A program made the translations under genes and the position numbers. A stretch of 64,000 nucleotides of DNA from contig HG738137.1 of the NCBI GenBank assembly GCA_000499405.2, forward strand, positions 2,418,001 through 2,482,000. Reading direction: 5' to 3'. This stretch comes from Onchocerca volvulus (Eukaryota; Nematoda; Chromadorea; Rhabditida; Onchocercidae). Below the pieces are notes generated by a model. It was not told where the DNA came from. It saw only the letters and a list, made by a program, of their open reading frames with translations, and did no database searches. Below are positions 39,889 through 50,568 of this stretch, one piece after another (position 1 is the stretch's first letter; each line of letters starts with the position of its first letter).

Positions 39889-42800
39889 ATGCTACTACAA
39901 GCATTCCTCATCTTTTGCTGTTCGTTATTTTATCGATGGAAAGTTGAAGCAAACGAACAAACTGTTAATTTTGAATGGAAATCAACGGTAGCTCCTCGAT
40001 TTCATTTGGAGATATCGCAATCAAAGAATCCACAAAATTCAACCTATCATCGTCCTCCACCGCCACCAATTGGCCGTAGTTCATTGAAGCAGAAGTTGGA
40101 TCATTTCAATAGCAATGATAAACGAAAATGGAGGCAGGTAGCCTGCTTCATCATCAATTTCTCTCTGAATACTAAAGCATTTCTTCAAATCCAAAAGACA
40201 AGACAATGTACGATTGCAGTATTATATACACAGAAAATCACAACATCAACATCCTGATGGTACGGTATTTCTCGTAGTTGGTGGTGAAGATAGAGCGGAT
40301 CGTGCCTGGTTGAAGAATCAGGGCATACCGTACATTCAACTGGCAGATCAAATCAATGCTAGCATATTTTTGCTTGAACATCGATTTTATGGCCGCAGTC
40401 GTCCCACTAAGTTTTTCTCTTATTTTATTGCATTTAATTTAATATTTTCATCTGTAAATTAACTTGCTTTCAAATTGCTTTTTACAATTTAATTAAGTTG
40501 GAATCTGATTAATAATTCAAACAGATCTTTTTTTTTCTTTTCAGTGACACTTCTGTTCGAAATCTAAAATATCTTAATGCAAAACAGGCTGTTGAGGACA
40601 TTGACAAATTTGTTCAAGAAATGAATCAACGAGAGAAATTATCGAATCCAAAGTGGATTACTTTTGGTGGAAGTTATTCAGGTCAAATTATTTTTGTCAA
40701 TTTTACGTTTGAAATAAGATAATTTGAAGAATCGAAAAGCAATTTCGTTCATTCAACCTTACTTCTAACTAATGTTGAATAAATCTGGATTGATAAAGTT
40801 GGATGAACAATTAAGTTGTTTAGTGGCCAGTTTAGCCTACGATATTTTGGCCAACTGTATTGTTCATTTTTAGTTTTATTTCCCAAAATCAAAAACGGGA
40901 TCTTTCTAAGCGATTGTTTCCATATGTCTTCTAACAATCATGCAATACGAGTTGCTTTCTTTTTTTTCAGAAAAAGATAATTGCAATAAATGTCTTTTCT
41001 TGTATTACGGAGGTTTCATTCCTAATTGCTTTTTTTTTTTTTTGTGGTTGTGTCCATTAAAAAATTCAAAAAGTGGCAACAGAAAGAACAGGATTTCGTA
41101 GATATTTTTACCGATGAAGAAGACGAACATTAAAATAACTAATGCTTCACATCTCTTACAAAAAAAAAAAGGAACTTTCTTGTTGCACTTATCATTTTCC
41201 AAAGAAACCAGAAAAATAACGCAACTATAAACCTTGCAAATATTAAAAATTGATTACTAAACTTTATATAATAACATAACATTATATCACTATTGTTTTT
41301 CAGCATTAAATTTAAAAAAAAAAAAATCGATGCTTAAAAAGTTCGACTTTATTTTGTAGGTAATTTGGCAGCATGGGTTCGAGCAAAGCATCCTCGAAGT
41401 ATTGAAGCAGCAGTAGCCAGTTCATCCCCTTTACAAGCTAAACTTAATTTTAAAGGCAAAAATTTCTATGCAAGCATTTGTTCTATCTTTTTATGAGCTT
41501 TCAGTCAAAAGAGGAAGAGACATCAATAATTATCAATTAATAAATCAATTAATTAATATGAATGACGTCACATTGATTTAGATCGACCAAAGAATACATG
41601 ATCAATTTTAAGAAATTTTTTATTAACAGTTATAAAAGAGCGATACGGGAAATTGCAGAATTCGAAAGATACATTGAAAAAGTTATCGAAAAAAAAAATC
41701 CTAAATGTGTAGCAATAATACGACGATTGTTCCAAAAGATGCGCCAAATGTCAACAACACTTCAAGGCAGACATGAACTTGTAAAGATATTTAGGTGCTG
41801 ATATCTTTCATCTTTTTCCAAAACATTTACTTTTCGTTTAAAATCTCATGCAATTCAAAGAGCAAATTCCTCATTTGCTCTCCTTTTCAGATTGGATAAT
41901 TCTTTAATTCAGCCAACAGTATCCCAGAAAGATATCGCCAATTTTTTTTTTGTAATCAGTAATTATATCAGTTTTATCATAATGCATAGTGGAATCAATG
42001 TGGTTTGTTATATGTGCTTATCATTGTGATCGGATCAATTTTGAACTATTACTAAGATTTTAAAATTTCAAAACTTGACTAGGTTATTTTCAAAAAATCC
42101 AGGGAAATTACGGAAATTACTTCAGTTTAAGAAAAAAGAAATGGAACAATCGATTATCAGGAGTTTGATGTTGACCTGGAAATTTTGTAAGCTTTCAGAA
42201 GGATCATCGTGATTTGCTGACTCTAGATGTGGTATGTGACGAGTTAATTTCTTCACCGTCACTACAAACTATGCGAAAACTAATTGGATTGGTTATAGCA
42301 ACCCAAGGAAAATCTCGACATTCCGACATTGATGTCAGTTACGATAGTTTTCTTAAGTCTGTGCGTGAAGAACGTTGGAACACGCCTAACATACGACGTT
42401 AGTACCTTTTCTTCTGTTTTGAAGCTTAGGATAAGAGAAAAGAAAAAAAAGTGAAAAGATAGCCTGAATCCGATTAGTTTTGAGCTAACTGTCCGATGAT
42501 AATAAAATAGGCAATATTTCAATGAAATGAGATAAGAATATCGAAGGTAAGAAAAAAAAAAAAACATTTTGAAAAACAAATCTTTCCACTAAACAATAAA
42601 TGCGATCGATGAGCACTTAATCAAGTTAAGCTTAATCATAAATACTTAAATAAAAATAATAAATGATTGTTTCTTAGCATATCACTGAGATGAAAGGAAG
42701 ATAATTAATTTTAGGATTTTGTGATAATTTAAAGGATATGCAAAAAATAATTGTTATTTCCAGCTCGTTTATGGCTTTATCAAAATTGTCATGAATTTGG

Positions 42801-43643
42801 CCATTTTCGAACCAGCGAAAATATTACTGGCTTGTTCGCTGGCACGCTACCTTTAAGGTGTTTTATGGATTTCGAATTATATTATGAACTTTTATAAGGA
42901 AGCGTTTTAGTTGTTTTAAAATACTTTAATTACTTAACATACAATTGTAGTTTTTTCTTGGCTCGTTGCAAGGACGTATTCGGTGATCATTTCTCTGTGG
43001 AAGAAATGGAGAGCAGAATCGCTGAAACGAATCAGTATTTTGGTGGAAATCAACACTTTCAGGTTGCACATTCAGAAATTTGATATTTATCAGTAGAGCA
43101 CTTGCTGTTTGTTATGCTCTCGATGATATCACTGCTTCGTCTTTTTTTTTTTTTGGCTTTTTCATATCAGTTTTAAATTTTATAGTTTAGAGTTTTAGAG
43201 CCAGATTTGTAGGCGACAAATGTGATACTGTCTAATGGTTCCAATGATCCATGGACCTTACTTGGCTTATACAATAGTACTAGTGCTACTGGCAATTATA
43301 TCATTTATATCGAAGGTTTCTTTTATTTTGGCTAAATGCAGCATTACTGAATCTACTAAAGGATTTAACAACTTATAATTTAACCTAAAGAAACTGAAAT
43401 TGAAGATTTTCTTTGTAGACTAAGAAATATGCGAAAAAAGAAGAGATGCGGATTGACAAAAACAAGTAATAGTACCATTTTTAAAAAAACTTTGAAAATA
43501 AGAATCGAGGAAAGATTAACGAAATTGCAGGAACGAGTCATGCTGCCGATTTTTATCCTCCGACTTATTCTGATTCCAGTGCTTTGAGATCTGCACAATC
43601 CAGGATAATACAGGTGATCGAAGATATAGTATTGTATAGTTGA
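39889..43643 (+). CDS. Secreted serine carboxypeptidase, family S28 (PRSS16/prolylcarboxypeptidase-like)
   Basis: Cleaves C-terminal residues after proline or dipeptides; family members are lysosomal or secreted. Eleven exons: 39889-40137, 40220-40410, 40545-40681, 41360-41455, 41659-41794, 41891-42002, 42199-42397, 42764-42857, 42951-43062, 43213-43315 and 43531-43643; about 513 aa, normal for S28. A signal peptide starts MLLQAFLIFCCSLFY, followed by a Pro-rich stretch and LKQKLDHFN, the classical mature start. Catalytic residues: Ser190 in FGGSYSGNLAAW, Asp454 in LSNGSNDPW and His480 in GTSHAADFYPP. WLYQNCHEFGHF is the family block before the cap. Intron 4 has a GC donor. The end is read through a possible donor at 43614 to the TGA at 43641; a further exon cannot be excluded, and exon 6 could end three bases earlier. 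Confidence 0.92.
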
Positions 43644-45344
43644 TACTTTTTGCTCAATTGATGCTATAAATGGTCTCAGAATATTTATTCTCGATTGAAT
43701 ACATGTTATTATCAAAGTTGATCGATTCCATTTCACACAATCTGTTTCTATCAATTGATCTGTAATTTATCGGAATATTTGAAGACCCAAAAACTGAATT
43801 CATTCTGATTACATTTAAATGCAAAAAACTTATGATGACATCTTTCATGATCATTTCAATTCTGTATATTTTCATACCTCTCATAGTATTCTAGGTCTCT
43901 CTATACTTTTCATTATTTTTAATACCGCCATAAAAAATCATTGATTAATTCTGATTGATGCATTTAACAAATCATAATATATTTGGAATTCAAGCAAACA
44001 AATTTGAATGTTTTTCAAAAAAAGGATGTAGCCAGCAGCGATATTACATTAAATATTGCCCAGAATAGACTCAATTCGATTAATATAGTGCTAAAAAATA
44101 TGTTGTGGATTAATAAGAAAAATTGCCTCGAAAAAATCAACAAAAAAAATGAAAACAATTATGAAATTGCCTTATTGAACATATCATTGAAACTCATAGA
44201 CTAATTTGTAATCAAGATAATTCTTGCTTGTGATAATCGAATCCATATCCTTGATAAGCAATCATTGAGTTAATAAACCGATCATAAATCACTGTTTTTC
44301 CTTCTTCTAGGCTGGCAATATTAATCTTTTCATTTGCTCATATTTCATTGAAGTAAACAGTAGAAAAGTTCAGAGATGGGATCAATATTGTCTTTCGAAA
44401 GTATCCCTCTTCTTATCTACAAGGCTAGTTCCACCTGGCTCTGCATTCACCGTATGCAATCAGTAGCTGTACTTTGGCTTATGATTAAAAGCGCTAAAAT
44501 AAACTTATTGAGCATATTGTTATTATAAACATAGGGCGATGACGGAAGTATCGTTTATACAAACGCATTACTGTGCATTTAGTTCCCGTCGATCGACATT
44601 CATCATTTTTATCAGTCAGCAAAAGATTATTTCTTCAGCAAAACTTCAATGTTTTTCTCCTAGTTCTGTATTATGGCTTTGTTAAATAGCATTTCTGTGC
44701 AATTTTTCGGAAAAAAACTTTTCATTTAATAGTCATTCTGCCTTTATCATCATCTCCGGTCTCGCTCTGAAATGATATCACATAATCGGAAACAATCACA
44801 GAAACTAAAACGGCTCCTTTCTCAACTTTATCCACATAAGAAGCATTCATCAATCGTTTTTTTTATCATTTATTATCAGTACATTCAAATTTGTAAAATA
44901 AATAAAATTGATTTATGATTTGGATCTTACACAAAATTCAAAAAACCTTCTATTAAATACTTAATTCTTCCATTTGGAAAATTCAAACGAAATAAGTGGA
45001 TGGTGAAAGATCAGAATGGAACAATTCTTTCTTTCCATATATAATATTCTCTTCTTTTAGCCTTTCTTGCCAATAAAAGAATACAGTTTAAGAACCCATT
45101 CAACAATTTTCGACCAACTCATTTAATCCATTTCAATATCAGATTAGGCACTAAAGGTGCAATTATGAAATGCAGTACTTGGATACTTTAAGGTTTCTAA
45201 CGGTTGCTTGGAAAAATCTTCATTCTCAAACTATGTGTGGAACTAGCGTATATCTAAAATAATCCAGCAACTTATATTTCTTTATTCATTATATTTGTAT
45301 TGTGTGCACTTTAGAATTTGAATTTCTGATCGTGAATCACAGCC

Positions 45345-45408
45345 ATGAGGAATGCTCGTGGAAGGCGCAAGTCGATGCAGGAAATGTCAAAATATGGTGA
45401 CATGAAAT
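45345..45408 (+). CDS. Candidate alternative first exon of kappaB-Ras gene
   Basis: ATG two bases after an ATCACAG acceptor (ends 45342), then 21 codons (MRNARGRRKSMQEMSKYGDM, Lys) and a good donor, T followed by GTAAGC. It ends in phase 1, so it can join kappaB-Ras exon 2 (47960) in frame, making Tyr at the joint. The basic, Ser-containing peptide would replace the Lys/Ser/Cys-rich N-terminus. It could instead be chance or belong to a separate gene. Confidence 0.35.
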
Positions 45409-45865
45409 GTAAGCTTCTCTTTCTTGTTTCCGCCATCATAGCATGAAAACTTTGCAAATAAATGAATCGAATGTGAATTTCCAAATGAAGTTGAAAAAAA
45501 GATTATATGTTACTAATCAGTATCATTCTGCAAAATGGGATTAAGATTCTGGGAATAGTTTCGAGTTGGAGCTGTGCCTAAGGAATATTTGATCTGATTT
45601 TTCAATGTTAAAGAAAACATTTACCCTTCATACTAATTATCTTTACTAATTCCGATTCGATTTTTCAACGGAAATGAATGTCTTTTAAAAGTTTCTGCCT
45701 TAAATATTGACAGCATGTTTTTCATAATATATTTATTAACCGGTAATTATAAGGTTTGTAACTTCTTAATGCTATTTTAAATGGGTATCATTTCTTTCAA
45801 TAAAAAAGGGAAAAAATGAAATTTCATTTAACAAGAATATGACTGACAGATTTTTCTTTTTACTT

Positions 45866-45990
45866 GGATATTCTTTAATAATTTAGCTTGTAACATAAAG
45901 AATAACCCAGTGATCAATTTCTTTGGATATTCTCTAATAACTGCTTGCAACACAAACAAAGAATCATCGTTGTGTCAAACAATAACATGC
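45866..45990 (+). repeat. Dispersed repeat, copy 3 (intergenic)
   Basis: Two half-units of about 53 bp are plain: TTGGATATTCTTTAATAATT and TTGGATATTCTCTAATAACT, each followed by GCTTG(T/C)AACA. Both are followed by an AAAGAAT word. It lies between the S28 peptidase and kappaB-Ras genes. Confidence 0.85.
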
Positions 45991-47628
45991 AAAACCATGA
46001 ATGAGCCGTCTTGTATCTTGCTTGAAATGCAAACCAGCATTGGCAAATTATGATTTCCAGTTCATTGGGAATATTATTTCGCATAGAGCAAATTGCATGT
46101 AGGTAAAATAATATGGTTATTTACACAAAAGTCATTGTATCGACAACAACAATTACTGCGTTTTCTGAATAAACAACTTCAACTTACACAAAACTAAGCT
46201 TATTTCCTTTCTCAGACAAAAAGACAGAACAATGAAAAGAAGGGAGACAAATATGAACAATTAAATAGGTATCATTGTCAACTCTTTTACATGCACGAAC
46301 AGACGACATTACACGAAGAGACAACTAGTTGACACTCACTACCTGCATTCTGCATTCTATTTGCATTCATAATTGCAGCATCAAATCGAAACACGCGGAG
46401 CGAACGTGCTCTTTCAGTTGGCTGTCAACATCGGTCACTTCATACAGCCATATCCGAACTAACGCCATCGATACCACTCTTCCAAGGTAATGAAATTTCA
46501 GTAATTAGAATCCTTGCTGTACTTTTTCTTTTCTTATTCCACACATTTCTATACTCTTCGTACATTTCTCAGCAATCAGCTGCGAACAATTATCACATTC
46601 TTTTCCAGTTTTCAATCAACATATATCCCTTTCTTTATTCATTTTGAATACATCCATCCTTTTTTTTTTTTTTCATTTTTCTTTTCTTTGTCTATTTCCA
46701 ATCTGTTCTTCTTCGTTCTACTCTGTCAACTTTTTTTTGATTCTCCGAGCTCGTCATTTCATTTCCATTTGGTTAATTGCTTCAGATTGTAGTTTCTATT
46801 CCAAATTACGAATAATATTCATGTCTATTCCTGTCTTTCATTCATCACATTGATCGATCAAGTTGGATAAGCTTTGCTTTCACAAATTGTTTTCAATTCA
46901 TTTACGAGCACGAGGGGTAGGATCTCTATTTATATCTCTATTTATTACACTCTTATCTTATGGTAGTGCTATTGTAATTATTAATTCAACTCCCTTGCCC
47001 ATTCGAATATAAGCATCTTCGTTCAGTACTGTAAATTTTCCTATGAATTTATCACCTTACTCTACAGTATTCTGAAGCATGTTGGAAGAGCATTTTGAAG
47101 GAGTACGCAAATTCTGATAAGTGATCATTTTCGATAAGCAAATAAAAATGATTTCTTTTATTCCATAGCACAAACATATAAATCCAAAAGTCTAAAATCG
47201 TATTAAATAGATTGACAGCTGCCCAAATACATTTCTACACTTTTCTGCAAGAACTAATGATAAATGACAGGCTAAAGTTCTCATCTCACCAAACTTTTCA
47301 TCTCACTCAATCGACGTCACCAATTGTACTGTGAGAACTATCAACAGTATTCTTGCACAACGAGCTGCTCAACAGCTATTACGAACTGATCACTGTCCCT
47401 CATATTTTTATATTCTTTTTAAAAATAACTCTATAATACATTTAGATGATACCCATTCAGTAGTGATTGCTCTTATCATTACCTCTGTCTATATGTAGTT
47501 ATGAGATATGAACAGAAGCTGAGACTTAAAATGGTGACCTTTGATCCGGAAGTGACAGTCAAGAAGTGCAGGAAAGACTTCTAAATGGAACTGTAAGTAT
47601 AGTCGCGATACTAACCGTATTGTGTTTA

Positions 47629-47654
47629 TCATACAGTATCAGTTAGTATCCCAG
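47629..47654 (+). promoter_or_regulatory. Predicted SL acceptors of kappaB-Ras gene
   Basis: Two AG acceptors precede the ATG at 47665: ATACAG ending at 47636 and ATCCCAG ending at 47654. An ATG at 47655 is out of frame and soon stops. Confidence 0.35.
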
Positions 47655-47664
47655 ATGTGTGATA

Positions 47665-50568
47665 ATGTCGCAGAATGGAGAAGAAAAGCTGATAGAGAAG
47701 AGTAACAATAAGAGTACAAAGGAAAATAGTAAATCGGGAAAATCCTGCAAATGCTACTGTCAAGGCGGTAAACGAATAAGCTATCCGTACGGTTGGACTA
47801 CTAATTCTTCTACAACTGCCACTGCTTCATTTCAATATGATTCCATCGGTTCGTTCTTCTCCTTTTATCCTCGTCTGATTTAGTAATCAAAGCACTGGAA
47901 GGAAATCTTCTCAGAAATTGAATAAATTATTGAATGTAATGAAAATTGCTCTTTTGCAGATGAATTATGTCGTGTAGATGATCGTTCAGCAACAGTAAAA
48001 TCAACCCACGAGGAATATATATCTTACCAGACGACACATCCGGTTGCAATGAGACGTCTCGAGAGTCAAACAGTAGAAAGGAAGCCAAGTTTGTCACTTT
48101 CTATCTCATTATTGTCATTATAACCTATTCATTTATTTAGAAACTAGCTGGACTCGGCCACGCTTCACATAACCAATCCAGCTAGTCTATATAAATAAAA
48201 ATGTAAATGTTTGTTTATTCAAAATCTTAAATCACTTGAAAGTTCTTAAACACGCGCCTTATCTATATAAAAACACGCACTTATTCGAATGCAACTTTTT
48301 TTTCAAAATTTCAAATCAATCGATGAAGAACTTGAAACGTTGTGTGAAAATGAACAACGAATATTTATATTTTTATTTATATAGATATCATTTCACTTAT
48401 CAGTAAAAGTATTACGCAGTGGATTGCAACTCGGACACAAACCTTGAAATTATTACAGAAATTGTTGAGTTGAAACAACGGGGAGTATATCTGAATATTC
48501 GATGAGTAAACCTGGGGAAATCTTTAGGACCTATACTTTGAGAATGCTGTTTGTGAACTGTTTAGTAGAGATATGAGGGCGTTCTATTGTTAGGGAACAT
48601 TTTATATTGAATGAAAGAAGGCAAACTTATCAATTTCGTCTTTTGAATATTTGATTGCATGATTTTTTTCGTTTTTCTGCTTGATAATATGATAAAATGC
48701 TAAATGAAGTCTATTAATTGCTACTATCATTGATGATATATGAATTATAAATATATTTTCAGGTGTTTCAACTCAAGTACTCAGTGCTCTTATTGGAAAT
48801 TCAGGAGGTAGCACATATAATCGAACTATGGGTAAAGTTATGCGAGTCCTTGTAAGTTATTTTTTGAGCATCGTTCCGCAGAAAATATTATTTTTAAATA
48901 TTTTGGTGTAATTCTTCCAGCCAAGTTTGTAGTTACCTTAGCATTATGTATTTTTTTTTCATCTTCTATCACTATTCCATTACAGTTTGAAGCTAAAAAT
49001 GTGCTTAGAACAAAACGGGAAGCCATGGAGAAGTAGCAGTAAGGCTTAGAATACGATAGGCTGCAAGTAATTTTTTGCTTACAGGTAGCTGGATCAAAGA
49101 AGGTTGGGAAAACTGCGTGCTTAGAACAGCTCGCTTGTCTCAATGATATCACTGATCAGGTTTTTTTTTTTTTTTTGAAAAGCTTGGTATTACTTGTGGA
49201 TGAATTTCTTTCTTAGTTAAATTCAAATGTAGGTAAAGATTTGTTGATAATTGCACACTTTATTGTAATAAATATCTTTCAGCCTTACGTACCTACGATT
49301 GAAGATACATATCAAGTGCAGATGGATTATGGAGATCGGCCTAAAGAAATTATGGTTTTTCATGATACGGCCGGAATTAGTGAAAGTGGCCCAATTGATC
49401 TTAAACGATCCTACATTCAAGTATGCTCTTCTTTTCTTCTTTCAATTCAGTTCTATTTTATTGATTTTATAAAGTTGCATGGAGTTTGTTAGTATGCCTC
49501 TGCATAATCGCTTTATAGATGGATAGTTAACTTATCCAGTGACATTTTTTCTCTTTCATTGATATGTACATTTCATAAAATATCTCTTGCTTATTACATG
49601 ATCTATCTATATAGTGCATTGTAATGCAGGTAGCGGACGCATTTTTGTTAGTATATTCGGTTACTGATCACGAAACGTTCAACAGAATGGATATGTTGAA
49701 AAAAACGATCGAGAAACAGTTTGGTAAAGATAAAAAAGAGGTCATGTTTGTTTACCAACTTCCTTATATTTAGAAGAATTTAGTGATGTCTGCCGCTTTG
49801 ATCATTTTGGATACTGGAGCTTTTTCTTTATTCGTGTCGTTCCATTACTACTGGAATATTTCATGACATTTCAATGACTTTTCAGGTGCCTATAGTTGTT
49901 TTGGGAAATATGACCGATCTTCCAGGTAAAAAAGTCGATAGTGAATTTGCGCAGAGTTGGGCTATGAAAGAAAAAGGTTATTGTAGTTTTCATATATTTT
50001 ACATCCATAATTTATTTTAAAAAACTTTCAATGCAGTTTTCTTTCTGAAAATATTATTTTTATCTTATTGAGATTCCTATTTTCTTCTGCTTGAATTCAA
50101 CATATAAAATATTTAAATTTTCAGTAAAATTATATGAAGTAACTGCAAAGAACCGTAGCACACTGATTGATTCAGTGTTATATTTAGGTAGCCGACATTT
50201 TCATTCACAGCGTAAGTTTCTCTTGCAAAAATATTGCAAATTTTCCATACTACTGTTCATTAATTTAGACTCAAAAGAGACTTTTAAAGGAAAAGCATGC
50301 ATTCTGTATATGTTTCAAGTTTTAATATTGTAGCCACCAAAAAAAAAAAAAAAATCTCAAATATCCTATCCATCTCTTGACGATATATAATATTTTTATA
50401 ATCATCTAGATCAATGCCCATTTTTGAGACAAATTTTATGCAGTAAATGGATTGAAAACTGTCGGAATTGTCTAATCATTCACTTCATTTGCAGGAGAAT
50501 CAAAATTTTCTCTCTCTAAGAAATTGAAAGCTGAAAAATCTAACGCTGCTATAATGATGGATTTATGA
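47665..50568 (+). CDS. NKIRAS: kappaB-Ras (NKIRAS) homologue with N-terminal extension
   Basis: Atypical Ras-like GTPase; vertebrate kappaB-Ras binds the IkappaB PEST region and restrains NF-kappaB, and regulates Ral (known). Nine exons: 47665-47848, 47960-48088, 48763-48851, 49085-49159, 49283-49420, 49630-49740, 49886-49976, 50125-50211 and 50495-50568; 325 aa. The GTPase core starts at Met127 ([20 protein letters not shown]), aligning with the usual N-terminus of the family, which is about 190 aa long. P-loop G137-T144, DTAG at 187-190, [19 protein letters not shown] at 250-253 and VTAK. About 126 residues before the core are Lys/Ser-rich with a CKCYC motif and no known domain. The Ras Gly12 and Gln61 positions are Lys139 and Ile191. 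A short form starting at Met127 is possible. Confidence 0.92.
48143..48260 (+). mobile_element. Possible Helitron-like termini junction in kappaB-Ras intron 2
   Basis: A perfect 10-bp inverted repeat (ACTAGCTGGA at 48143-48152 and TCCAGCTAGT at 48177-48186) ends in CTAGT. The next bases, TCTATATAAATAAAAATG, followed by TGTTTGTTTATTC, resemble the TC-starting 5' end of Helitron/Helentron elements. Hairpin plus CTRR is the Helitron 3' end. No transposase coding is present. Weak, motif-level evidence. Confidence 0.3.

Larger units (their letters stand above)
43644..47664. other. Intergenic region with repeat copy 3 and a candidate upstream exon
   Basis: Four kb between the S28 and kappaB-Ras genes. 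It holds repeat copy 3 (45866-45990) and a small exon-like segment at 45345-45408. A 73-codon frame at 43983-44204 has no recognisable content, although it might include an extra 3' exon of the peptidase. Confidence 0.5.

Noticed and set aside
40749..41202. Minus-strand frames opposite S28 intron 3
   Set aside because: They include T-run translations and lie in an intron; shadows only.
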